Of a stretch of DNA of 9,865 nucleotides, positions 1 through 5,811 are shown one piece after another. The stretch lies in NCBI GenBank assembly GCA_003542325.1, contig DPKV01000247.1, forward strand, positions 2,153 to 12,017, given 5' to 3'. This DNA comes from Anaerolineaceae bacterium. GTDB taxonomy: Bacteria; Chloroflexota; Anaerolineae; Anaerolineales; Anaerolineaceae. The number at the start of each line of letters is the position of its first letter. The first letter of the stretch is position 1. The notes beneath the pieces are model-generated. The model made no database searches, was not told the DNA's origin, and was given only the letters and a program-made list of their open reading frames with translations. Made by a program: the position numbers and the translations under genes.

Positions 1-15
1 ACCTGTTCTTCCAGC
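1..15. repeat. 15-bp direct repeat, left copy (pairs with 722-736)
   Basis: The first 15 bases, ACCTGTTCTTCCAGC, recur exactly at 722-736, inside the 3' coding end of the DUF885 pseudogene. The RAYT unit lies between the two copies. A chance 15-base match in a window this size is very unlikely, so this is probably the visible end of a longer duplication extending left of the window. Confidence 0.7.
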
Positions 16-16
16 C

Positions 17-58
17 TTGTAGGTCACGTGCCGTGGAGCGAAGCGGAACGCACGTGAC
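17..58 (+). repeat. REP element upstream of RAYT (GTAG + hairpin)
   Basis: A GTAG tetranucleotide (19-22) is followed directly by a hairpin with perfect 9-bp arms, GTCACGTGC (23-31) and GCACGTGAC (50-58). The 18-nt interior contains a smaller GC-GAA-GC turn. A GTAG or GTGG foot followed by an imperfect palindrome is the described form of REPs recognised and cleaved by RAYT transposases. The mirror-image element is at 632-663. Bases 17-31 are a perfect inverted repeat of 649-663. Confidence 0.85.
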
Positions 59-104
59 ACGTCACCATAATACCATTTACAATTAATCTATAACCCAAAT
101 TGCG

Positions 105-111
105 AAAGGGG
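105..111 (+). promoter_or_regulatory. Ribosome binding site deciding the GTG start of the RAYT gene
   Basis: AAAGGGG ends 4 nt before GTG at 116. The overlapping ATG at 114 is followed at once by TGA, so GTG is the usable start. Confidence 0.6.
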
Positions 112-115
112 ATAT

Positions 116-622
116 GTGAATATTCGGCGATATTATCAATCAGATCAAATTGTATTCATTACCCAGACCGTTGAGAACCGTTTACCATTATTCACTCATC
201 CTGAATATGTTTCTCTGCTAAAACAAGTCTGGCGTAAAACTAAAGAACGATATCCTTTTACCATGTTGGCATATGTCATTCTTCCAGATCATTTCCACCT
301 TCTCATTCAACCCAATGAAAAAAACAATTTTAGCCAAATCCTGCATTCAATGAAAATGAGCTTCACATTATCTCATAAACGGTTATTGAAAGTGGATACT
401 CCTTTGAAGTTTTGGCAAAAGCGGTTCTGGGATCATATTATTCGGAGTGAAATGGATTTAGAAAACCATATTCTTTACACACATTTCAATCCGGTAAAGC
501 ACGGTTACGTTCAAGATCCTAATGATTGGGAAAACAGCAGTTTCCATGAATGGCAACAACGAGATGTTTATTCTCTACAGACAGATTGGTCAGAGCCAGA
601 ACAGACATCCTGGGGAGAGTGA
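116..622 (+). CDS. REP-associated tyrosine transposase (RAYT, IS200/Y1 family)
   Basis: This 168-residue single-strand DNA transposase of the Y1 HUH family is expected to nick at REP sequences through a covalent phosphotyrosine. The metal-binding HUH motif is His59-Phe-His61 in LPDHFHLL. The probable catalytic tyrosine is Tyr121 in ILYTHFNPVKHGYV. The family-typical segment WQKRFWDHIIR spans about 100-110. The length fits single-domain RAYTs. The start is GTG at 116, with AAAGGGG 4 nt upstream. The coding sequence is visibly more AT-rich than the neighbouring chromosomal genes, which suggests a different origin. REP hairpins in opposite orientation lie on each side (17-58 and 632-663), and the set probably moves or is maintained as a unit. 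RAYTs are usually single-copy and domesticated rather than freely jumping, so current activity is unknown. The family call is secure; activity is inference from intact motifs. Confidence 0.93.
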   Translation: MNIRRYYQSDQIVFITQTVENRLPLFTHPEYVSLLKQVWRKTKERYPFTMLAYVILPDHFHLLIQPNEKNNFSQILHSMKMSFTLSHKRLLKVDTPLKFWQKRFWDHIIRSEMDLENHILYTHFNPVKHGYVQDPNDWENSSFHEWQQRDVYSLQTDWSEPEQTSWGE

Positions 623-631
623 TTTTTATTA

Positions 632-663
632 GTCACGTGCGCTGCGCGGCACGTGACCTACAA
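632..663 (-). repeat. REP element downstream of RAYT (inverted orientation)
   Basis: Perfect 9-bp arms GTCACGTGC (632-640) and GCACGTGAC (649-657) enclose an 8-nt loop, GCTGCGCG. On the minus strand the stem is preceded by GTAG (661-658), the mirror image of the upstream REP. The hairpin starts 9 nt after the transposase stop and could also act as a transcript end, but it has no U-tract. The loop differs from that of the upstream copy in length and sequence, while the arms are identical. Confidence 0.85.
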
Positions 664-669
664 TTTATT

Positions 670-1930
670 TTATTGAATAATCTCTACCCCCACAGCCTCA
701 TCCCATTCCAGAGCATTCCAAACCTGTTCTTCCAGCAAGGGCAGCGGCAGGCTGCCGTTTGATAAAACGGCTGTATGAAACGCTTTTATATCAAACTCGT
801 CCCCCAAACGGGATTGGGCGGCATTCCGCAGGTTGCAGATAAAATCGTACCTAATATATCCAGCCACAGCCTCCGCCGGTTGGGCGATCTGCAATAAGAC
901 CATCTCATTCGCTTCCGCCCGGTCTATTCCGGCATTCGCCACCAGGTAACGCGCCGCTTCCTGAGCGTCCCAGCCCATGGTATGAATCCCCACATCCACC
1001 ACCATTCTGGCCGCCGCGGTCAGTTCACTTTGAAGCCAGCCCAGGTTGGCGTGGGGATCATCCTCATATAATCCCATCTCCCAGGCCAGGTAATCCGCAT
1101 AGAGCGCCCATCCATCTTCAAAAACCGGGAAATGAATGGCTTTCCTGAAAAGCAACAGGTCTGAATCCCGGATCACGGAAGCCAGATAATGCCGTCCTGG
1201 AAAAGTCTCATGATACACCTGGGTTGGCAAACCAAAATGCGCTTCCTGACCGGAAAATCCGCCATAAAAAACCGCCCTTCGTGAGCCATCCAGAGCCACC
1301 GGTTCGTAGAAACCTCCTTCAAAAACAGGCACCATAACCAGATCGTTATCAATCGAGGTCTCGAATGCGGTATTCATGTGCAGCTCTGTGTCCAGCAGCA
1401 GGTTGTGAAGGGTCACGAAAACATCCAGCCCCAGGGCGTAATCCCGGTCCACCTTCGCCTGCCGGAAGATCTCCTGCAACGGCAGGGCGGCGTCATACCC
1501 CGCTTCAGCGGCTGCCAATCGAACTGTATCTCCCAATGCCGCTACACGGGTTTCACCAAAGGCATAGATATCGGCGGCAGGAAGGTCCAGTGTGGTGGTC
1601 CGATCCAATAAAGTTTGATGGGCTTCCGCCCCATGGGGTTGAGCAGACAAACCAATCGCTTCGGACGTATTCACTGCCATGCCATACAGGGCCGCCATCA
1701 AACGTCCAAACGCCGGCAGGATGACTTCGTCGACGATTTGGCCCCCGCGTTCGTAATAGCTCTCCCTTTCCTCATGGCTGAGCTCTTCCAGATTTTACAG
1801 ACGAACGGCCAGGACAGTGATAAAAGGCGTTTTCCACCCGACTTCCCAATCCTGTGCGCCCATTTCCTCCATTACTTCTGCATAGAGCAGATAGGGGATT
1901 TGGATTCCCTGTTCCTGCCGCTTTTGATTG
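670..1930 (-). pseudogene. DUF885 family metallopeptidase-like protein, 5'-truncated and interrupted by TAA
   Basis: From ATG at 1701 to the stop at 670 the frame encodes 343 residues of a DUF885 protein. HETFPGRH (His164, Glu165, His171) stands where the family has HExxPGHH. EDGWALYAD (195-203), EMGLYEDDP and VVDVGIHTMGW follow in family order. Upstream the same frame continues as NLEELSHEERESYYERGG, meets TAA at 1797-1795, and reads on beyond it through AEVMEEMGAQDWEVGWK to about 1930. There the DNA becomes the sense strand of a hydrolase remnant. CAA to TAA would explain the stop. Family members are usually about 550-600 residues; about 420 remain, so the N-terminal part is missing. No ribosome site precedes ATG 1701. 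The arginine in PGRH, where the family has His, is a further possible lesion. Family assignment is fairly sure; whether the short frame is expressed is unknown. Confidence 0.8.
722..736. repeat. 15-bp direct repeat, right copy (pairs with 1-15)
   Basis: This exact copy of bases 1-15 encodes, on the minus strand, the LEEQV segment near the C-terminus of the DUF885 pseudogene. The copies diverge at base 16 versus 737. Any further homology must therefore lie to the left of each copy, that is before base 1 and in 664-721. Confidence 0.7.
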
Positions 1931-2358
1931 GGAACCAGCGGCGGTGCGGTGGTGGTCCTTCAAACTGCCGCCCGGCACCCTGAGGCCGTACGGGGGGTGA
2001 TCGCCGACAGTTTCACCCCTGTTTTTACGGAAGAAATACTGAAGAAGAACGTCCTTGAAGACCGGGCTGTGCGGTCGGAAGCGCAGGTGAATTTCTGGCG
2101 TTTTGCGCAGGGCGAGGATTGGGAAGCTGTCATTGATGCGGATACAGCCATGCTGGAACGGCTCTTGACCGCGGCGGGGACTGGCTGGGAGATTCTCTCG
2201 GAAGGATTGCCTGCCCGGTGTTCTTCACCGCCAGCCTGGAAGACCAAATGCTGATCCAACCTGGGACATATATACTACAAATGCCCGCCCAGGTGCAGAA
2301 TGGGCGAGCTTGTATCAATCCACGTGGCGGTCACCCCCTGATGTGGAGTGACCCGTAG
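1928..2358 (+). pseudogene. alpha/beta hydrolase remnant, 5'-truncated and frameshifted
   Basis: The frame opening at TTG 1928 (TGA lies just before it at 1925) begins inside a fold, at the nucleophile elbow GTSGGA. It continues with ARHPEAVRGVIADSF, typical of alpha/beta hydrolases. Near 2201-2212 the homology moves to another frame, which reads CPVFFTASLEDQML and ends with PRGGHPLMWSDP before TAG at 2356-2358. The three parts supply the expected nucleophile Ser, acid Asp (LED) and His (GGH). The strand before the elbow and the oxyanion-hole region, roughly 90 residues, are absent. Its 5' end abuts the 5' end of the DUF885 pseudogene on the other strand. The 60-130 residue stretch resembles a cap. 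No promoter or convincing start is present, so this is a dead gene. Substrate cannot be told. Confidence 0.8.
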
Positions 2359-2407
2359 TCATTCCGTGGGGCGATTAAGGGATTCCTTGAGTCATTACTG
2401 GAATGAC
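2358..2407. terminator. Inverted repeats between the hydrolase remnant and the ATPase gene
   Basis: GTCATTCC (2358-2365) is the reverse complement of GGAATGAC (2400-2407). A tighter hairpin, GTCATT (2391-2396) with AATGAC (2402-2407), sits inside it. It lies between two convergent 3' ends, 4 bases from the ATPase stop. There is no T-run on either side, so a terminator role is only suggested by position. Confidence 0.35.
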
Positions 2408-2410
2408 AGG

Positions 2411-4885
2411 TTATTCCGTCTTCCACTCAAACGCCGGGATGGTCACCCAGCTATCGCCTTCTTCAAAGGCATAAAACGGCATCCAGACCACACCAAAGAC
2501 TTCCGTAAAAATATTCTTCTTGTAAGGCGAGATCGGAATTTCAGTCACCTTGTCCAGAACGTTTGCCCAACCGGCTTCGAGCGTTTCCAGTTCTTTCTTC
2601 ATTGCTGCTTCCATGCCTGCCATCTCAGCTTCGACATTTTTCACGTCCAGTTCGCTGGATTCGAGGTCAGACTTGGATTTACTGGTCATGCGACGCTTGG
2701 TCAGCGAGGTTGAAATGCTTTTACGCCGGCCGCTGAACAGGCCAATCGCATTCTCCAGGCCCTTTCCTACCTCTTCCAAACGGCGGTGACCGAGTTCCTG
2801 CTTATCCTCTTCCAGTTCCAGCATCTCTTTTTTGAGCCTGGTTTCAAGTTTGTCCAGCTTTTGTTGATATTTTTCTTTCACCGCATCAATCGCCTCAGCC
2901 TTTTTCGATTCAACGGCTTCCAAACAGCGCTTCTTGAACTCTTCATCCGAGACATCCGGCCCGGCGACGACCCCAAGAGCCTCGTTCACCCTGAGTGTCA
3001 TCGTCCGGGTGCGGTAAATCCAATCCACAAAGTCCGCTTCCAGCCCTTTCACAAAAGCGCTGTCGCCCAAAGGCAAGTCTTCAAGTGTGTCATATCTTGC
3101 ATTCTTCACAGGGGAAGGTGAGAGAAGATCCGGATCCAGCGGGTAAACAAGCTGGTTCTCCCAGCGCACAAGTCCCTTACGTTTCATTTCATCGATCCGG
3201 GCGGTAAGGACCACTTCCTGGCTGAGGTTATATTTCCGCTCCAAATAGGCCACCCTCGCCTGGGCCACCAGCCCCGGACGATAAAGCGTTTTCATAGCTG
3301 TCGGATCGAACGCCTCCGAGCGGCCAGCGGCTTTCATGGCCTCAGCCGGGCCTTGTCCAACAGGCAAATAGTATTCAGAAATGGCACCGGGTACCGCCGG
3401 CGGGACATCCTGGCCCAGGCCGCCTGTCCTGTGTTTGCCCGAAGATCCAGTTGCGCCGCCCGCTGCGGCTGGTTTCCCAACCAAACCAGCTTTGGCTTCC
3501 ACCAGGGCATTCAGCGCCGGGAGCTGGGTCCGGGTCAGCGGTCCGGGGAGGTAGTTCATCGCCCAGCGGGTGTGGAACACCTGTGGGGCGTCTTCATGCA
3601 CGTTATGCAGGATGAAGACCCGTTTGTCCACCAGGGAAATCATCCGGTCAAAGGCTTTGCGGTCCACACCGGGTGCCGCGCCCTCCAATCCATCCAACAA
3701 ACGCGCCTTATCCTGATCCGTTTGCAGTTTACCGATCACCCACGTCCCGGCGTTGGATAACGCCTTGTAATCCAGATCAACCGGGTTCTGCGTCGCCACC
3801 ACCAGGCCAACGCCAAAAGCACGGGCCTGCTTCAGCATCCGCAGGATGATACTTTTACTGGGCGGGTTGGCGACCGGCGGGAGGTAACCGGCGATCTCAT
3901 CGAAATACACCAGCGCCCGCAGGCCGCTGGAACCTTTTTGCGTCCGCATCCAGGATTCAATCGCAGTATACAGCAGGGTGATGAAAAACATCCGCTCTTC
4001 ATCGGTGAGATGCGCCAGGTAAAACACGCTGTGCCGCGGCTTGCCCTCTGCTGTATGGAGTAATTTCCCAATATCAAGCGGTTCACCCTCCAGCCAGGTT
4101 TGAAAAGCCGGCGCCGCAAGGAAGTTGTTCAATAACATCGCCAGTTCAAAACGATCTTTTTCAGGATAGAACTGGTCCAACGCAAACACACCCAGTTTTT
4201 CAAACGGCGGCGACTGCACATGGGTGATCAACATCGCCATGTCCAGGTCTTTGCCTGCCTGCCAGGCATGTTCAAAGATATTGGATAGCAGAATATGTTC
4301 CCGGGAGCGGACGGGGTCGATATTCTTCAACCCCACCAAACCCAGCAGCGCGGTGACAGTGCTGGATATCTTTTCGCGCAGGATTTCCTTATTCCCCTCC
4401 CAGGGGATCGGCGGCGCAGATAACGAAGCAAGAATGCTGACCGGTAACCCTGCATCCGAGCCGGGCGTAAAAACGGCGAAGCTGGCTGAATCGCGCAGCG
4501 CTTCCAGGTCGGGCTTTCCCAGGCCGTAAGATTCCAGGCCGTTCTTCCACAGGCTGGCCGCTTTCTCGGCCGCAGCTTCCACCGTGACGCCATCCCGGCG
4601 GGCCGCGTCCTGGTCCACCCAGGGCTGGAAGTCTGCGGGCAGCAGGTCGGGGAAGTGCAGCAGCAGGTTGGTGAGGTCACCCTTGGGGTCCACAACAATC
4701 GCCGGGATGCCCTGCAGGGCCGCTTCCTCCAGTATGATCACACCCAAACCCGTCTTACCGGAACCGGTCATACCGGTGATCACGGCGTGCGTGGTCAGGT
4801 CATCGGAATCATACAAGATGCGATCCTCGCCTATCTTGCCGGCTTCAAGATCGTAGCGTTTCCCAAGGTAAAATTTATCGGACAT
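2411..4885 (-). CDS. HerA/FtsK-like P-loop ATPase with C-terminal coiled coil
   Basis: This 824-residue cytoplasmic ATPase is of the HerA/VirB4/FtsK type (DUF87/DUF853-like), a group of hexameric motors acting on DNA. Walker A is GMTGSGKT (38-45), followed by the strand motif AIVVDPKGD (62-70). Walker B is ALVYFDEI (324-331). The sensor-like VVATQNP (362-368) leads into a conserved WVIGKLQTDQDKARLLDGL segment. A Gly/Ala-rich linker (about 466-495) joins a second part: a winged-helix-like stretch (about 540-580), then a charged coiled coil (about 646-772) containing a basic patch near 719-738, then a hydrophobic tail ending WVTIPAFEWKTE. The start is ATG 4885, with AGGAGG 4 nt upstream. It stands alone: no nurA, Sir2 or nuclease gene adjoins it, as would be expected for classical HerA repair or defence pairs. 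A dyad (4924-4966) at the probable promoter suggests control. The motor fold is secure; the biological role is unknown. Confidence 0.9.
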   Translation of the reverse strand: MSDKFYLGKRYDLEAGKIGEDRILYDSDDLTTHAVITGMTGSGKTGLGVIILEEAALQGIPAIVVDPKGDLTNLLLHFPDLLPADFQPWVDQDAARRDGVTVEAAAEKAASLWKNGLESYGLGKPDLEALRDSASFAVFTPGSDAGLPVSILASLSAPPIPWEGNKEILREKISSTVTALLGLVGLKNIDPVRSREHILLSNIFEHAWQAGKDLDMAMLITHVQSPPFEKLGVFALDQFYPEKDRFELAMLLNNFLAAPAFQTWLEGEPLDIGKLLHTAEGKPRHSVFYLAHLTDEERMFFITLLYTAIESWMRTQKGSSGLRALVYFDEIAGYLPPVANPPSKSIILRMLKQARAFGVGLVVATQNPVDLDYKALSNAGTWVIGKLQTDQDKARLLDGLEGAAPGVDRKAFDRMISLVDKRVFILHNVHEDAPQVFHTRWAMNYLPGPLTRTQLPALNALVEAKAGLVGKPAAAGGATGSSGKHRTGGLGQDVPPAVPGAISEYYLPVGQGPAEAMKAAGRSEAFDPTAMKTLYRPGLVAQARVAYLERKYNLSQEVVLTARIDEMKRKGLVRWENQLVYPLDPDLLSPSPVKNARYDTLEDLPLGDSAFVKGLEADFVDWIYRTRTMTLRVNEALGVVAGPDVSDEEFKKRCLEAVESKKAEAIDAVKEKYQQKLDKLETRLKKEMLELEEDKQELGHRRLEEVGKGLENAIGLFSGRRKSISTSLTKRRMTSKSKSDLESSELDVKNVEAEMAGMEAAMKKELETLEAGWANVLDKVTEIPISPYKKNIFTEVFGVVWMPFYAFEEGDSWVTIPAFEWKTE

Positions 4886-4889
4886 TTCG

Positions 4890-4895
4890 CCTCCT
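4890..4895 (-). promoter_or_regulatory. Ribosome binding site of the HerA-like ATPase gene
   Basis: AGGAGG on the minus strand, 4 nt before ATG 4885, fixes the start. The six bases are a full anti-Shine-Dalgarno match, which suggests strong translation. Confidence 0.75.
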
Positions 4896-4914
4896 GTTTT
4901 TTCTGATTGTTACA

Positions 4915-4966
4915 AGTATACAACATGGTATTAAGTGATGGGAATAATTAAAAACTTATTACCATG
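4915..4966 (-). promoter_or_regulatory. Imperfect 13-bp dyad (4924-4966) next to a -10-like box
   Basis: CATGGTATTAAGT (4924-4936) and ACTTATTACCATG (4954-4966) pair at 12 of 13 positions around a 17-nt centre. On the minus strand TATACT (4920-4915) resembles a -10 box, which would place the dyad over the -35 region, as expected of a repressor operator. No good -35 hexamer is visible at 16-18 nt, consistent with a promoter needing an activator or with a misplaced call. The regulator is not in the window. Confidence 0.45.
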
Positions 4967-5003
4967 ATGATTGCCATTTCTCGCAAGATGTCATTAAAAT
5001 TTC

Positions 5004-5047
5004 TTCTCCTTGCACCTTGTAATTGGTTCACTTCGTTTCAAGGAGAA
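5004..5047. repeat. Palindromic dispersed repeat, copy 1
   Basis: TTCTCCTTG (5004-5012) and CAAGGAGAA (5039-5047) form a perfect 9-bp inverted repeat. The right arm includes CACTTCGTTTCAAGG (5029-5043), repeated exactly at 5182-5196. The CTTCTCC...GGAGAA pattern resembles small intergenic palindromes found in many bacterial genomes. No coding frame covers it. Confidence 0.55.
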
Positions 5048-5091
5048 AGCTGTCGGCAAACCAAATTGAATAAGGATACCGTCTTCAATTC

Positions 5092-5203
5092 ACCTCATCC
5101 GGCACCTCTCCGCTGACGCTTCGGGTGTTCCGCTCCGCTTCACGCTTTGCGCCACCTTCCCCTCGCTCCCTGTGGGAATTCCACTTCGTTTCAAGGGAAA
5201 GGC
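5092..5203. repeat. Palindromic dispersed repeat, copy 2, longer and degenerate
   Basis: This GC-rich stretch begins CACCTCATCCGGCACC. It includes GCCACCTTCCCC (about 5150-5161) and ends with TTCAAGGGAAAGGC, an imperfect complement. It contains the second exact CACTTCGTTTCAAGG (5182-5196). It is more GC-rich than the flanks. It lies downstream of the glgP-UPF0316 operon terminator and upstream of the ATPase promoter, so it is probably a non-coding insert of the intergenic space. Confidence 0.5.
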
Positions 5204-5228
5204 AAATCAATCTAAACCCCACAGGAAA

Positions 5229-5260
5229 GAAAAAAACTGCGAATTACTTCTCGCAGTTTT
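5229..5260 (-). terminator. Strong intrinsic terminator of the glgP-UPF0316 operon, possibly bidirectional
   Basis: A perfect 10-bp stem, AAAACTGCGA (5233-5242) with TCGCAGTTTT (5251-5260), encloses an 8-nt loop. Read on the minus strand it starts 20 nt after the UPF0316 stop and ends in TTTTTTT, the classic rho-independent form. On the + strand the arm also ends in TTTT, but no active gene reads into it from the left. Confidence 0.88.
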
Positions 5261-5280
5261 AAGATTAACTTTTATCCAGT

Positions 5281-5811
5281 TTACGACCGCCAAACCCCGC
5301 TTCGGCGGGGGGTGACTTCTTCCGCTGTGATATAGGCTTCCGGGTCAACCAACAGGGTCAGTTCTTCCACGTGGTCGGCTTCTTTGCGCCGGACAGAACA
5401 ATCAATCAGCATGAAGCTGGTTTCACGCCCGCGGGCGGGGATCTCGGTCACACCGTATCCCTGTTTGCGCAGGGCATCCGCTATTTCCGTGCTGTGTTCT
5501 CTGCTGATGATGCTGAAGTGCATAAAACCGATCGCCAGACGCTTCTCAATCGCCATCCCGACCACATTCCCGGTGGCAAACCCGGCTGCGTAGCCAATGA
5601 TATTGAGAGGATTCTCAAGGTTGGTCAACACCGAACCGATCACCATTACAAAGATCACCGATTCCACAAAACCCAGAATCCACGAGATGGCGCGCTTGTC
5701 CCGGATGGTCAACATAAACCGCAGGGTATCCAGCGTCACATTCACCAACCGGGCTGCGAAAATACCCAGGGCGGTCAGCCATGCGGCAGGAGAAAGCAGG
5801 ATGTCAATCAT
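5281..5811 (-). CDS. UPF0316 / DUF2179 (DUF5698) membrane protein
   Basis: This 176-residue protein has three hydrophobic segments (about 7-25, 43-62 and 69-88), then a soluble domain. The N-terminal part matches the DUF5698 pattern: TLDTLRFMLTIRDKRAISW followed by GFVESVIF and GYAAGFATGNVVGMAIEKR. The C-terminal domain (about 97-167) matches DUF2179, with LRKQGYGVTEIPARGRE and a late DPEAYITAEEV. Length is normal for UPF0316. Its function is not established; the C-terminal domain is shared with YitT-type proteins and is thought to bind a small ligand. ATG 5811 overlaps the glgP stop as ATGA, so translation is probably coupled, and a terminator lies 20 nt past the stop. A GC hairpin with a 4-nt loop (5295-5310) sits inside its last codons. 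Family assignment is good; any link to glycogen use is inference from the overlap. Confidence 0.87.
   Translation of the reverse strand: MIDILLSPAAWLTALGIFAARLVNVTLDTLRFMLTIRDKRAISWILGFVESVIFVMVIGSVLTNLENPLNIIGYAAGFATGNVVGMAIEKRLAIGFMHFSIISREHSTEIADALRKQGYGVTEIPARGRETSFMLIDCSVRRKEADHVEELTLLVDPEAYITAEEVTPRRSGVWRS
5295..5310. repeat. GC-rich 6-bp hairpin inside the 3' end of the UPF0316 gene
   Basis: CCCCGC (5295-5300), loop TTCG (5301-5304) and GCGGGG (5305-5310) pair perfectly. On the minus-strand transcript the loop is CGAA and the stem is followed by TTTGG, too short a U-tract for a good terminator. It could stabilise the mRNA end before the main terminator. Confidence 0.5.

Noticed and set aside
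550..762. 70-codon + strand frame running from the RAYT gene into the DUF885 end
   Set aside because: It overlaps the transposase in another frame, passes through the REP hairpin and ends antisense to DUF885 codons; no independent support.
1615..1983. + strand open frame over the DUF885 5' region, ending in LFLPLLIG just before the hydrolase elbow
   Set aside because: LLIG followed by TSGG (after a shift) briefly resembles a hydrolase strand, but the minus-strand reading of the same bases is a better, longer protein-like frame continuous with DUF885.
2411..4885. HerA-type defence system (HerA with Sir2, DUF4297 or a nuclease)
   Set aside because: No nuclease, Sir2 or NurA gene adjoins the ATPase in the window; neighbours are a hydrolase remnant and a metabolic operon.
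5004..5203. CRISPR array or tandem repeat
   Set aside because: There are only two copies of the 15-mer, 153 bp apart, with no regular spacers.
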